Source: Candidatus Heimdallarchaeota archaeon
GTDB lineage: Archaea > Asgardarchaeota > Heimdallarchaeia > JABLTI01
Assembly: GCA_019058165.1 (NCBI GenBank)
Contig: JAHLVZ010000005.1
Span: forward strand, 1 to 61,876
DNA length: 61,876 bases
Direction of reading: 5' to 3'
The translations under genes were made by a program, and so were the position numbers. The notes under the pieces were generated by a model, which was given only the letters and a program-made list of their open reading frames with translations, was not told where the DNA came from and did no database searches. Of the stretch, positions 34,727-44,198 are shown piece after piece (positions within the stretch are counted from its first letter, which is position 1; each line of letters begins with the position of its first letter).

Positions 34727-35012
34727 ATTAATCGTAATCGAATTTCTCAAATGAGTAATACAGAGCGGGACAGAAAAAGTCGATTCATCCCGTTCAAGAG
34801 GAAAGGGGACTATATTATTTCGTATCAATAGATTGGAGGAATTAGGGGGGATTGTCTTCATTCTGATTATTTGCCACATACAACTAAACGTTTTGAAGTG
34901 ATTATTTAAAGAATCATCTCAAGAAAATTTTGTCTTGAAAAGAATTATTCTCTGTTTTTTTTCTAATATTGATTCAAAAAAAATATTTATTGTATTTTCT
35001 ATTGAAAACTAT

Positions 35013-36722
35013 TCACTCTAATAAACTAATGGGACTTTCAATAAGCTCTTTTGCTTTTTCAAAGCATTTATTAGCTTCTGATGTTTTCCGAAGCATTTTT
35101 AGAATTTTGCCTTTTAGATACCAAGCTTTTGATTTTGTTGGATTATATTTTAGATATAACTCAATCGTTTCTTTCGCTGATTTATATTGTTTCAAACAAA
35201 ATTGTGTTTCTGCTTTATTTAGGAGAAATTCTTCTTTAAATATAAGTTTTAAAGCTTTATCTATGAATTTTAGTGCATCTTTGTATTTTTTTCTGTGGAA
35301 TAGAATTGATCCTTTTTTATGTAAAATATGTGGGTTTTTGGGAAACGTTTGTAAGGCAGAATCGATAATTCTTTCAGCTTCATCTATTTTTTGATAACTC
35401 ACCAAGACAGCTGATTTGTTTAACCAACCTAATGGATAATCTTTATTTTTGTCTAATAAATTCTCAAAGCACTTTAATGCAAGACCAAGATACTTTGTTC
35501 TCTTTTGGAATTTCGAGTTTTTCTCATAAATTACTCCCTGATTATTTAGTGCTCCCAAATTATCAGGTTCTAATTTTAGAATTTCTTGATTGATTTTGTA
35601 AGCTTCTTTAAAATCAAGTAGTTCAATGCATAAATCAACTTTAACCATTTTAAGACTTATAGATTTCTTAAGCAAAGCCTTTTTTTCATCAATTAATTTT
35701 AATGCTTCTTGAAATCTTTTCAATCCTTTTAGAGCATTTACTTTATTTATTGTAGCAATAGTAAAATTCGGATCAATCTTCAAAGCTTTATTTATTAAAA
35801 CTAAAGCTTCTTCAAAACGCCCCATTCTATTTAGATTAGCTGCTTTATTGTTAAAGGCGAATTTGTTTTCTTCCTCATATTCAAAGATTTCATCGTAACA
35901 CTCATTTGATTCATCAATTTCATCTATTTTCTCTAAAATATAACCCTTATTAAGTAAAGCTTCAACATTCTTCGGTGTAATTTCTAAGGATTTATTTAGT
36001 AGCATTAGTGCATCTGTTGCTCTATTCATCAGGTAGAATAACATGCTGATTTTTTGTAGTATTAATGATTTTATATTCAAATCAATATTCTTGAGATTTA
36101 ATAAAGACTCTTTTAGTAAATCCGCAACTTCTGAAAAATTTGTCATATCTATTTTTTTATCAGTTTTTATTTTCAATCGTATGTCAAAGAATCTTCCTAT
36201 TTCGTTTGTTTTTCTGATTAGTTCCTTAGGAGTTTTCTTAGTAACTATTGGTGGTAGTTCTTCATCAGGAAAATAATAAGTCAATACATTAGGTAATTCA
36301 AAAAGCAAATCTAAGAAGCTTGAGCCCGACCGATCTATTATCCTACACCTGTGTTTCTCATTCCATTTTTCGATGTCCGATTTACAATCAGGAGTTGTAT
36401 CGGTATTAGATAAAATAAAAAATTTAGTAATGCCATGATCTTCGGCTTTTTGCACTTCAGTACTTATTTGTTTATAACTCACACCATCTTGTTGCCTTTT
36501 ACATTGAAACCAAAATTTCTCTCGAATATCTTCTTTAGCAATAATGAAACTATATTCAGCTTCTAAATCTCTTCCACCATCAGCACCTCTCCCTCTGAAT
36601 TTTACGTTTTTAAAATTGTTCAGTTTAACTATATCATAACACAATTGCTCGAAATCTGTTGGAGAAAGAGTAAGAATTAGTTTTTTCCATTCATTTCTTG
36701 ATTTATATTTATCTTTACTCAC
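35013..36722 (-). CDS. Mrr-like restriction endonuclease fused to TPR repeats
   Basis: A 569-residue protein. Residues 15-125 form an Mrr-type PD-(D/E)XK domain: LSPTDFEQLCYDIV, FRGRGADGGRDLEAEY (catalytic Asp) and FWFQCKRQQ (Q-x-K variant). From about 200 to the end there are roughly ten TPR units, e.g. VEALLNKGYILEKIDEIDES, FAFNNKAANLNRMGRFEEAL, LGALNNQGVIYEK and KAWYLKGKILKMLRKTSEAN. Mrr domains often cut modified or foreign DNA, and the TPR array could sense a ligand or partner as in other defence proteins. It is a standalone minus-strand gene in the defence zone. Confidence 0.85.
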   Translation of the reverse strand: MSKDKYKSRNEWKKLILTLSPTDFEQLCYDIVKLNNFKNVKFRGRGADGGRDLEAEYSFIIAKEDIREKFWFQCKRQQDGVSYKQISTEVQKAEDHGITKFFILSNTDTTPDCKSDIEKWNEKHRCRIIDRSGSSFLDLLFELPNVLTYYFPDEELPPIVTKKTPKELIRKTNEIGRFFDIRLKIKTDKKIDMTNFSEVADLLKESLLNLKNIDLNIKSLILQKISMLFYLMNRATDALMLLNKSLEITPKNVEALLNKGYILEKIDEIDESNECYDEIFEYEEENKFAFNNKAANLNRMGRFEEALVLINKALKIDPNFTIATINKVNALKGLKRFQEALKLIDEKKALLKKSISLKMVKVDLCIELLDFKEAYKINQEILKLEPDNLGALNNQGVIYEKNSKFQKRTKYLGLALKCFENLLDKNKDYPLGWLNKSAVLVSYQKIDEAERIIDSALQTFPKNPHILHKKGSILFHRKKYKDALKFIDKALKLIFKEEFLLNKAETQFCLKQYKSAKETIELYLKYNPTKSKAWYLKGKILKMLRKTSEANKCFEKAKELIESPISLLE

Positions 36723-36837
36723 TAAATCCTCTCCAATTTCATATAGATATTATTGATTAAAAGTCTATCATTCAACTAAAAGAACATGGTTACTTTTAGG
36801 ATTATTAAGTATTTGAAATTAAGATTTTTCTTGAAAA

Positions 36838-36968
36838 GAAGGGGTTTAGCAGGGGCAATGACAAACCCCCGCAGTCGTCGGATTTGTAGGGAGTCGAGGT
36901 TCTTACTGAGAGGGACACCTATCTTTCGGATGGGATTTCAGAATAGAAAACGTACTCCCACTAGATAG
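36838..36968 (+). other. GC-rich patch, possible TnpB 3'/omega-RNA scar
   Basis: In the 344-base gap between the Mrr-TPR gene and the next membrane protein, this stretch is clearly GC-richer than its surroundings and can fold (GGGTTT...AAACCC, ends of a hairpin near 36841-36870). A 60-codon frame (36786-36968) reads RRGLAGAMTNPRSRRICRES, a low-complexity style seen at TnpB C-termini overlapping omega RNA. I read it as a relic or structured RNA, not as a functional protein gene. Confidence 0.3.
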
Positions 36969-37066
36969 TTACTTAATTTATATTTAAAAGTACCACGTAA
37001 AATTGGAATGCTTTAAATAGCTAATCCATCAATTTCATATAGAAATTATATAAGGAAAAGAGATAG

Positions 37067-37843
37067 TTGTCAAAAAATAACGATAACAAGAATACTAAAA
37101 AAGGAATAGAGAAAGAGGAAGTTTCTGGGAATAATCAATCATTCAATATTGATAATGCTATTGTAACGATTAATAAATATGAAAGAAGAGTTAAGATTTA
37201 TTTTTGGATTAGCTTTTTCTTGTTATTTTCCTATTTTGTGGTTATGACTCCCCTTTTATCCCGATTTTATCTTATTACACAAAAAATGGTTTATGAAGAA
37301 GAGATTAACGATATGACACTTAGACCTATGGAAGGTTGGTGTCTTCCATTTAATGCGGATGAGAATGATTTTCTATATTTCAAATTATCCAAAAAAACAA
37401 TTGGATCTCTGAATATTTACTTAACCATTTGGGAGAATTACTCATATAATGCAGCTTTACATCATTTCTCAGTTTTCGATTATGCTGAATTTACTGCTGT
37501 TGCTGATTGGGCTAATGTAGCCGAGGAAACTTTTACGATTCCTAATAATGACACTTGGTATTTCATTATATCTAATCTTGGCATCATTTACGAATCCAAT
37601 GTAACTTTTGATTTGGAATTCAAATTATATAATAAACAATATCATAACTGGGATCATATATTCAAATTGCTGAGTGTATTTAATGACTATTTTCTTGCTC
37701 CTATAATTGCTTTGATTACTGTTGGTGTATTTCTTTACCAATTTACGAAATGGCGTTTTAATAGAAGATTGGAGAAAATAGATAGAACAAAAGAAGCTTT
37801 ACAAGTCTTAAGAGAGGAAGAAAATAGTAATAATAATTCTTAA
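37067..37843 (+). CDS. Membrane protein with two transmembrane helices and a beta-rich outer domain
   Basis: A 258-residue protein. After a charged, Asn-rich N-terminus there is a TM helix (FWISFFLLFSYFVVMTPLL, about 47-66), an outer domain of about 130 residues with strands such as FLYFKLSKK, NIYLTIWEN and DTWYFIISNLG, and a second TM helix (FLAPIIALITVGVFLYQF, about 205-225) followed by a basic coiled-coil tail. The outer domain resembles GOLD/emp24-like or other jelly-roll sandwiches, but no motif proves this. The start is TTG (TTG TCA) after AAGGAAAAGAG. Function unknown. Confidence 0.6.
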   Translation: MSKNNDNKNTKKGIEKEEVSGNNQSFNIDNAIVTINKYERRVKIYFWISFFLLFSYFVVMTPLLSRFYLITQKMVYEEEINDMTLRPMEGWCLPFNADENDFLYFKLSKKTIGSLNIYLTIWENYSYNAALHHFSVFDYAEFTAVADWANVAEETFTIPNNDTWYFIISNLGIIYESNVTFDLEFKLYNKQYHNWDHIFKLLSVFNDYFLAPIIALITVGVFLYQFTKWRFNRRLEKIDRTKEALQVLREEENSNNNS

Positions 37844-37963
37844 ATCAATAAACTTGAATCGAAGATTTTAAAATGAAAAAAAGGAATATCTATTCGGGGT
37901 TTAAACAGTTAAAGGTCATGATAGGTCACTTTATTATTTTCCTTTTTGTTTAAGCCCCACGAC

Positions 37964-38230
37964 TTATTCTTGAGTTATCCAGCCGGACTTGTAATGCTTT
38001 TTACCTATTTTTTGTTCCTTGTAATGAACTGTCTTATTCTTGAATAATCGTTGTGTTTCTATGATTAATTGTAAGTAGCGTTCAATTGTTCCATGATCTA
38101 AACCTGTGGATTCAGATAAATTATAGGGTAATTGCTCTTCATTTGTTAATGATTCCGCTAATAATCGTATAATTTCTATTCCGCTTTTTCGGATCTTACC
38201 CATGTCGTTTGACTCCTCTGGTTCTATCAT
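37964..38230 (-). CDS. Small winged-helix DNA-binding protein
   Basis: An 88-residue protein. GIEIIRLLAESLTNEEQLPYNLSESTGLDHGTIERYLQLI is a helix-turn-helix with the usual L-x3-L recognition helix spacing, followed by a two-strand wing (TVHYKEQKIGKKHYKS). An internal ATG (38203, MGKIRKSG) may be the actual start and would remove the acidic N-terminal tail. Probably a transcription regulator of an accessory gene. Confidence 0.55.
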   Translation of the reverse strand: MIEPEESNDMGKIRKSGIEIIRLLAESLTNEEQLPYNLSESTGLDHGTIERYLQLIIETQRLFKNKTVHYKEQKIGKKHYKSGWITQE

Positions 38231-38468
38231 TTATTTTTCACACAACTTAGTGATTGCTATCTTTAATAGAAACAGAAACAAACTGCTACTTCTGAATGAT
38301 GAATTAATCTTGGATTACTCTGATTATTATACAAGAAAAATTTTCAAGCATAGAAAATACATTCGAAGAAAATTACATTCTAACGCTAAGCAATTATTCG
38401 TTTTTTGGGATGAAATTCAAGACTTGTATTCATATATCCAAATAAGATAATTGGTGAATTGAAATCTA

Positions 38469-38540
38469 TCAACTAACTTCAAATAATCCAGAACCAACTA
38501 TTTCTCCACAATTAGAGCATTTCGGATCAACTTTTCCCAT
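38469..38540 (-). other. Micro-ORF with one CxxC knuckle
   Basis: A 23-codon frame MGKVDPKCSNCGEIVGSGLF ending EVS. KCSNCGE is half of a zinc ribbon, so this is either a fragment of a larger zinc-finger gene or a chance ORF. The remainder of the 408-base gap (38231-38638) has only an unconvincing 82-codon plus-strand frame at 38202-38450. Confidence 0.25.
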
Positions 38541-38638
38541 TTTAGTAATAATTTAATTTTAGCAAATGAAAACACAATACGCTTTAACATTCCTTCTTCC
38601 AGTAGAATACTAATTTATGAGATGAGGTTTTCCTCTCA

Positions 38639-38914
38639 TTATTTTTTTATAATATATTTTCCATGTTCCACTTCTATTATCTTTTTTTCCTTTACTAATT
38701 GAGCCAAGCCATATTCAGGATTACCTCTTCCATAGAATTTTTCGTTTTCATTTAGCTCAAGAACTTTATCTTCTACATCTTGAAAAGTGAATTCATCTTT
38801 GAAATGTTTTCTAATTAGCTTGTAGAAGCCTTTAGCCACTTCTTTTCTTTCTTCTTCGTTTAACGAAGCAGACAATCCAAAGCTATTATTAGTTTTTTTT
38901 CTATTTTTATTCAT
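38639..38914 (-). CDS. Small wHTH-like protein
   Basis: About 91 residues from the ATG at 38914 (a longer frame to 38965 would add a hydrophobic tail; an ATG at 38923 is also possible). The sequence LNEEERKEVAKGFYKLIRKHF, then TFQDVEDKVLELNENEKFYG and a final two-strand piece KKIIEVEHGKYIIKK, suggests helices plus a wing. Three direct repeats lie 70-120 bases upstream, so it could be an autoregulated repressor. No family recognised. Confidence 0.5.
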   Translation of the reverse strand: MNKNRKKTNNSFGLSASLNEEERKEVAKGFYKLIRKHFKDEFTFQDVEDKVLELNENEKFYGRGNPEYGLAQLVKEKKIIEVEHGKYIIKK

Positions 38915-38982
38915 TTTAATCATGTGAATATGGGTAATTAGATATTTAAACATTAGCTTATACAAATATGGAATTAATTATA

Positions 38983-39034
38983 TTTATAAATGATAATTAT
39001 TGTTTATAAATGATTAGTTGATGTTTATAAATGA
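38983..39034. repeat. Three direct repeats of TTTATAAATGAT with exact 20-base spacing
   Basis: TTTATAAATGAT occurs at 38983-38994, 39003-39014 and 39023-39034. The identical 20-base period is about two helical turns, so three proteins could bind on the same DNA face. The array sits upstream of the small minus-strand wHTH-like gene. Confidence 0.65.
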
Positions 39035-39201
39035 TTTGAAAACCAATAAAAAAATTGTCTTACAAGTAAAATCTCATTCAAAAGATGGTGATGTTACTAA
39101 CAAGTCTCAGAAAGAAACCTACAAAAAATCTCAAAGAACTTGAGAGAGCATCAAGAATTCCTCACACGCCGAGGAATTAGAAAACCACGGGGTGGGCTTA
39201 C

Positions 39202-39330
39202 ATGACGAGAAACAAGTACTATAATGCGTGTGGAACAGAGTTTCTGAGAAGAAGGAGTAAGAAGGAAAAAACAGATTCTTCCCTGAAGAAGAAACTATTT
39301 GGTAGAAAGAGAAAAACTATTATAATTTAA
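39202..39330 (+). pseudogene. Possible TnpB C-terminal remnant
   Basis: A frame of 42 codons beginning MTRNKYYNACGTEFLRRR and ending RKTIII. The NACG stretch just before a variable tail is typical of the end of many TnpB proteins (omega-RNA region). Upstream, in the same frame but behind a stop, ERASRIPHTPRN is compatible with further decayed TnpB. No zinc ribbon or RuvC part remains. The rest of the 669-base gap (38915-39583) holds the direct repeats and the promoter of the ABC cluster. Confidence 0.3.
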
Positions 39331-39521
39331 ACTCCCTTTTCCTTCGAGCGGAATGTTCTTACTTTTTCCTGCTCAAAGTTTCATACAAAAAAAGAATTTA
39401 AGAAAATGTAAATTTTAACTCTTTTATTGAGATGAGGTAAGAACTGAGTGTAATATTTCATTTGTCTTTTTCATTATCAAATTTTATTAAACAAAAATAA
39501 GTTATTAAATAAGGAAGATAT

Positions 39522-39541
39522 CTATATAACAGTATATATAG
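39522..39541 (+). promoter_or_regulatory. TATA elements of the first ABC cluster
   Basis: CTATATAAC and TATATATAG follow each other about 45-60 bases before the ATG of the first permease, a good position for an archaeal promoter. Confidence 0.45.
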
Positions 39542-39583
39542 ACTTTTCATTATAACATTACAATCAAGTGGAAGAGGGAAAGA

Positions 39584-42457
39584 ATGAATCAACCGTTTGC
39601 TACTATGAAACGTAGTATTTCGTTTAAGAAATTGTTTTCAATTTATGTGAAAACAAGCAGAAAGCGGATTTTAACAACAATTCTTATTGGAGCAATCATT
39701 TTCCTTGCTTTAACTAGTTTCTTCATGATTTGGTATAGTCACCGTTACAATTCCTTTTTCAGTTACATAGATCAAAATCATGATTGGTTAGATGATAATA
39801 AAACAAGCATCTATAGCGAAGAATATCTTTATGGTAGGTATTCAATTGATACCAATTATCTTTTCAAAGCGATCACAGAAGTTTCCTCAAAATTGGAAGA
39901 AATAATACCCAATGTTCAAAGGAGTTCATGTGGTAGATTAACGTTAAGTTTGTACAATAACATTTCTGTTTTAGAACATGATGAGTATCATTTACGAACA
40001 TTTGATGAAAATATAACTAATATAATTATAGAGAATGTAATTGTAGGACGGATACCTGAAAATTACACTGAATTAATCTACTATAAAGCAACCAGTGATT
40101 CAAAGTATAATATTAGTGATATCATAGAATTGTCTGGTATAAAATCAGACCTTCTAAGTAATTATAATCCTATCAATTATACTGTTGTAGGGATAGTAAA
40201 TATTTTAGACGCAAAGCTTTACAATAAAGGTCTCTCGACTGATTTACTCAAGGAATCCATTAATGAAATGGACGATGGACCAAAAGCACAATTCTTTACA
40301 GCTAACACTTTATTTTATAATCTTATTAATACATTAGAAAATTTTTCTTCAACGCTTAATACAGCAATCGATATTAATTATCAATTCACTATTGACCATA
40401 TAGTGAATAAAAATAAATATTTAGCTAGTCTTCAAGATTTTTGGAATCAAAATCCAACCTTCGATCATATGCTTGGTTATCAAGTTTCATTCTGTCAAGA
40501 TTTAGTAGAGGCTCTCGGTGCTTTTGAAAGAGATTGGCAAACAAAAACAATTAGCTTAATGGGTGCAAGCGTTCCAATAGTTCTTCTTTTTGGGGTCATA
40601 AGCATTGAAACTTTTACTATAGGGAGTCATGAGCAAGAATCGAAATATCGATTATTAAAAACTCAAGGATTAGAGAACAAAGTATTAGCAAAAATGGTCT
40701 TTTACGAAAATGTAATGATTGTTGGTTCAAGTTTTCTAATTGGTTTTACAACAGGATTGATTACAGGTCTCTTCATTTTTATGGGATTAAACATGCCGGT
40801 AGAAGTTTCTTATTTTGCAGCATTAAGGCAAGCAATAATTATGTTGAGCCTAATTATTCTTTTTGTAATTTTAACTCTGTTGAAATTTGTTTATGATTTA
40901 ATTCAAACGAGAAAAGCATTGACAACTACCGCAACTCAATATAAAAGTAAAAGAAGGAAAACTATTCGAGAAATATTCTCTATACCTGAAGTTATCAGCT
41001 TATTACCAGGGGTACTATTAACAACGATAGGGATTGTATTTCTAAACGCCTTCTCTTATTATGATTATAGCTTTGGACCTGATTTGGTACAATTTACGTT
41101 TTTATTTTACTTTATGTCAGCATTTGGCATCCTGTTACTACTTATCTCGGTATTCCTATTACTCGGGAGATTAATTGATTTAATTTGGAGAGTAATTGGT
41201 CAATCCTCTTGGAAAAATAGGAAAAGCTACTTTACATTAGCACTAAAGCACTTATCAATTTCTGGAAAGAGCTATAAAAGAACGATGATGGCTGTTTTTG
41301 TCTTTGGTTTAGGAGTTATTCCAGGATTAATCGTAACAAAATCCATAGCACTACATACCCCACTCGAAGCTAATTTAACAACAAGTTGTTCAGATATTTT
41401 AATTGACGATTGGATAATTGGTAATCAATTGAAAAGTAATATTTCAAATATTGATGGAGTGGTAAGTTCTGCAGAGGTTAGTATTCTTGAATTATCATTT
41501 ATCAGTCCAATAAGGCAAAATGAGATTTATGGAATTAGATTCTTAGTTTTGCCAAATATAACTGAGTATCTAAGTGTTGTTGATTTTACGTTAATTGCTG
41601 ATGATGGTTATACAGATGACGATATCAATGAATTAAGCACTAATTTAACATATTTGATGGGAAGAAAATATGCTCAAAGAAATGATTTTGACAAAGGAGT
41701 TATTTTCAATACCAGAGAAATTACTGATGAAATCTATCAGCCATTAGATTTGATTTATGTGAATGACTTTAGTTATTATCCACTTTTATCCAGACCTGAT
41801 TTGATAACAAATCCTGCTGATTCCTTTTTCTTCAGTCATCCTACAAAGATTGATTTAGTTGTAAGTAAAACAACAGCAGAATTAATTTTTAATACTACTT
41901 CGTTAATACCAGAGAGCTCTGGTTTTCTTTTAATTAAAACAGACACAACAGCGAACAAAACCAGAATTCAAGAAGAATTGTCAAATGAATTTGGATATAA
42001 ATCAATTACCCCAGAACAAATACAACAAGTAATAACTGAACGAATAAACAAATTCGCAAACGTATTTCTTCTAATAACAGCTATTCTAACGTCATTAGCT
42101 ATCATTCTCTTTGGAACTGTAAATGCTATTAGTATTTATAAACAAAGATTACGTATTATAGAAAGAGAAATACAAATTGGTGCAAAACGCCGATTGATTT
42201 GGGGGAATTTTACTATTGAGCTCATGCTAATTGTTCTATTACCAATGATAATTTCCATTGGTGTGGCAATTCCGATAATAAATGCATTTAGCGGTTATCT
42301 ACTGAATATAACTGAAGTCTATATCAAATTCACCCCATGGCAACCATGGTGGGTATTATTACTAATAGCGATAGGTGGATTAGTTTTATTGGCAATTGGA
42401 TGGTTTGTAGGATTAATTCCTCTCATAAATAATTACAGACCAATAAAGCAGGAGTGA
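39584..42457 (+). CDS. FtsX/MacB-type ABC transporter permease A
   Basis: A 957-residue membrane protein. The first TM helix (ILTTILIGAIIFLALTSFFM, about 27-46) is followed by a roughly 270-residue extracytoplasmic domain rich in Asn-x-Ser/Thr. The first FtsX core has TM helices near 325-350, 375-400 and 415-435; a second large outer domain (about 590-800) and a second FtsX core (TM near 825-850, 880-900, 925-950) follow, with the conserved RLIWGNFTIELMLIV coupling region. This duplicated layout matches FtsX permeases of LolCDE/MacB-type export. Its stop overlaps the start region of the ATPase gene, so they are cotranslated. The substrate is unknown. Confidence 0.82.
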   Translation: MNQPFATMKRSISFKKLFSIYVKTSRKRILTTILIGAIIFLALTSFFMIWYSHRYNSFFSYIDQNHDWLDDNKTSIYSEEYLYGRYSIDTNYLFKAITEVSSKLEEIIPNVQRSSCGRLTLSLYNNISVLEHDEYHLRTFDENITNIIIENVIVGRIPENYTELIYYKATSDSKYNISDIIELSGIKSDLLSNYNPINYTVVGIVNILDAKLYNKGLSTDLLKESINEMDDGPKAQFFTANTLFYNLINTLENFSSTLNTAIDINYQFTIDHIVNKNKYLASLQDFWNQNPTFDHMLGYQVSFCQDLVEALGAFERDWQTKTISLMGASVPIVLLFGVISIETFTIGSHEQESKYRLLKTQGLENKVLAKMVFYENVMIVGSSFLIGFTTGLITGLFIFMGLNMPVEVSYFAALRQAIIMLSLIILFVILTLLKFVYDLIQTRKALTTTATQYKSKRRKTIREIFSIPEVISLLPGVLLTTIGIVFLNAFSYYDYSFGPDLVQFTFLFYFMSAFGILLLLISVFLLLGRLIDLIWRVIGQSSWKNRKSYFTLALKHLSISGKSYKRTMMAVFVFGLGVIPGLIVTKSIALHTPLEANLTTSCSDILIDDWIIGNQLKSNISNIDGVVSSAEVSILELSFISPIRQNEIYGIRFLVLPNITEYLSVVDFTLIADDGYTDDDINELSTNLTYLMGRKYAQRNDFDKGVIFNTREITDEIYQPLDLIYVNDFSYYPLLSRPDLITNPADSFFFSHPTKIDLVVSKTTAELIFNTTSLIPESSGFLLIKTDTTANKTRIQEELSNEFGYKSITPEQIQQVITERINKFANVFLLITAILTSLAIILFGTVNAISIYKQRLRIIEREIQIGAKRRLIWGNFTIELMLIVLLPMIISIGVAIPIINAFSGYLLNITEVYIKFTPWQPWWVLLLIAIGGLVLLAIGWFVGLIPLINNYRPIKQE

Positions 42458-42462
42458 TGGAA

Positions 42463-44118
42463 ATGATAATCTGTATAGATTTAATTAAAATTTACGAAGA
42501 TGAAGAACACGGAATCCGAATTCCTGCATTAAGAGGATGTGACGTGCATATAGAAAAAGGTGAGATAGTAGCTGTCATCGGACCAAGTGGTTCCGGTAAA
42601 ACAACTCTAATTAATATACTTGCAGGTTTAATAAGGCTCTCAAGTGGCGATTGTGTTGTTAATGGTCAAGAACTTGGTGATCTTAATCAAAGCGCTTTGA
42701 ACAGGTTTAGGTTATTTAATATTGGTTTAGTAGATCAATTTCCTGAAAGAACACTGTTCTTAGATGCAACAGTAGAAGAAAACATGGCTTTTTCAACAAG
42801 TCTTGTAATTGGAGATTCAGATGAATATCTGGATAGAAATTATACCATACGAAAGAAACTTGGAATAGAGCATTTGACTAAACGCAGGGTTAGATTCCTA
42901 TCGGGAGGGGAGATGATTAGAACTGCCATTGCATGCGCATTAGCAAAGAATGCACCAATTCTATTATGTGATGAACCTACTGGGCAACTGGATAGTATGA
43001 ACACTGAAAAAGTGAAAGCCTTATTAAGAGAGGTTGCACGCTCATTTGGAACTACTATTTTAGTCGTTACACACGACCAGCGTTTTTTTGATGGTGTAGA
43101 TAAAAGCTGTGAAATACGAGATGGTAGAGTAGCGGCAATGATCTCATCAGAAGAGCAGAAATTATTAGATAGTACGTCTGGTTTCCCCCTAAAATTCAGA
43201 GCACAAATTGACATAACAAATAACATTCGAATACCTGATTTGGTGATGCAATCACTAAAAGTGAAAAAAGAAATTGACTTCTCTCTTGAAGAAAATGGAA
43301 GAATAAGTTTAACGAATCCTAAAGGATTAAAACCAAAAAAAGTGGTACTTGAGAAAATTGAAGTAAAAAGAAAAATCCTTGAATTGAAACCTTTAACAAA
43401 GAACTATTCCAAAGGTAAAAAACAACTCATTGAGATAACCAATTTATCTAAAATTTATCAAGGTAATGGCGTGGAAGTGCAAGCATTATCTGATATTGAT
43501 TTGAATATATACAAGAAGGAATTATTGTTCATCGTTGGACCAAGTGGTTCTGGGAAAACTACGTTAATAAAATTAGTAGCGGGTCTTGAGAATTCAACTA
43601 CAGGGACAATAATTCTTGATGGAAAAGAGTTCAGTCATCTTACTACAGCGGAAAAAGCTGAATTAAGGCAGAGAAAGATGGGGTTAGTATCACAACAAGG
43701 AAATCTTCATCCGTTTCTAACGATTGATGACAATTTTCTCTTAAAAGATATTTTCTCTTTAAAGAAAATAAAAGCTGAGGAAATTGTAAGCCTTAATGAT
43801 GAATATTTGAAGAAATTCAAAATTGAACATCGGAGAAATCATTTTCCATTAGAAATATCCGGAGGAGAGTTCCAACGAGCAACTTTAGCTATTGCAAGTT
43901 ACAACTCCCCACCCATTGTAATATTAGATGAACCCACTGCAAACTTGGACTCAGAATTAGCATTACAAGCAATCGATGAAATCTATAAAACACACAAAGA
44001 AACTGGCGCTACAATAGTTATTGCTACACATGATATTTCATTGATAAGAGATGGTTTTAGAGCGGTTGAACTTAAAGACGGGCAAATAGCAAGAGATGGG
44101 ATTGCTTTCACGAAATAA
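42463..44118 (+). CDS. ABC transporter ATPase, two nucleotide-binding domains in one chain
   Basis: A protein of about 551 residues with two LolD/MacB-like NBDs. Domain 1: Walker [18 protein letters not shown], signature LSGGEMIRT, Walker B ILLCDEPTGQLD, H-loop VVTHDQ. A basic linker of about 100 residues follows. Domain 2: [17 protein letters not shown], signature ISGGEFQRA, VILDEPTANLD, IATHDIS. Both sites look catalytically complete. GGAG at 42451-42454 is 8 bases before the ATG at 42463, which decides the start (ATG 42457 and GTG 42454 are closer than usual). Fused NBDs between two similar permeases suggest a heteromeric transporter: permease A, permease B, one tandem ATPase. Confidence 0.88.
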   Translation: MIICIDLIKIYEDEEHGIRIPALRGCDVHIEKGEIVAVIGPSGSGKTTLINILAGLIRLSSGDCVVNGQELGDLNQSALNRFRLFNIGLVDQFPERTLFLDATVEENMAFSTSLVIGDSDEYLDRNYTIRKKLGIEHLTKRRVRFLSGGEMIRTAIACALAKNAPILLCDEPTGQLDSMNTEKVKALLREVARSFGTTILVVTHDQRFFDGVDKSCEIRDGRVAAMISSEEQKLLDSTSGFPLKFRAQIDITNNIRIPDLVMQSLKVKKEIDFSLEENGRISLTNPKGLKPKKVVLEKIEVKRKILELKPLTKNYSKGKKQLIEITNLSKIYQGNGVEVQALSDIDLNIYKKELLFIVGPSGSGKTTLIKLVAGLENSTTGTIILDGKEFSHLTTAEKAELRQRKMGLVSQQGNLHPFLTIDDNFLLKDIFSLKKIKAEEIVSLNDEYLKKFKIEHRRNHFPLEISGGEFQRATLAIASYNSPPIVILDEPTANLDSELALQAIDEIYKTHKETGATIVIATHDISLIRDGFRAVELKDGQIARDGIAFTK

Positions 44119-44198
44119 GTAATTCTTCTTGTATTGCTTGCCACCATAAATAAAAAATTACCAGTAATAATACTAATCAATATTGGAAATGGGAAAGA

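Noticed and set aside
34643..34879. 78-codon minus-strand ORF
   Set aside because: It lies antisense to a decayed plus-strand gene whose fragments have more protein-like sequence.
38202..38450. 82-codon plus-strand ORF
   Set aside because: It overlaps the start of the divergent wHTH gene, has no ribosome binding site and an unstructured, Asn/Arg-rich composition.
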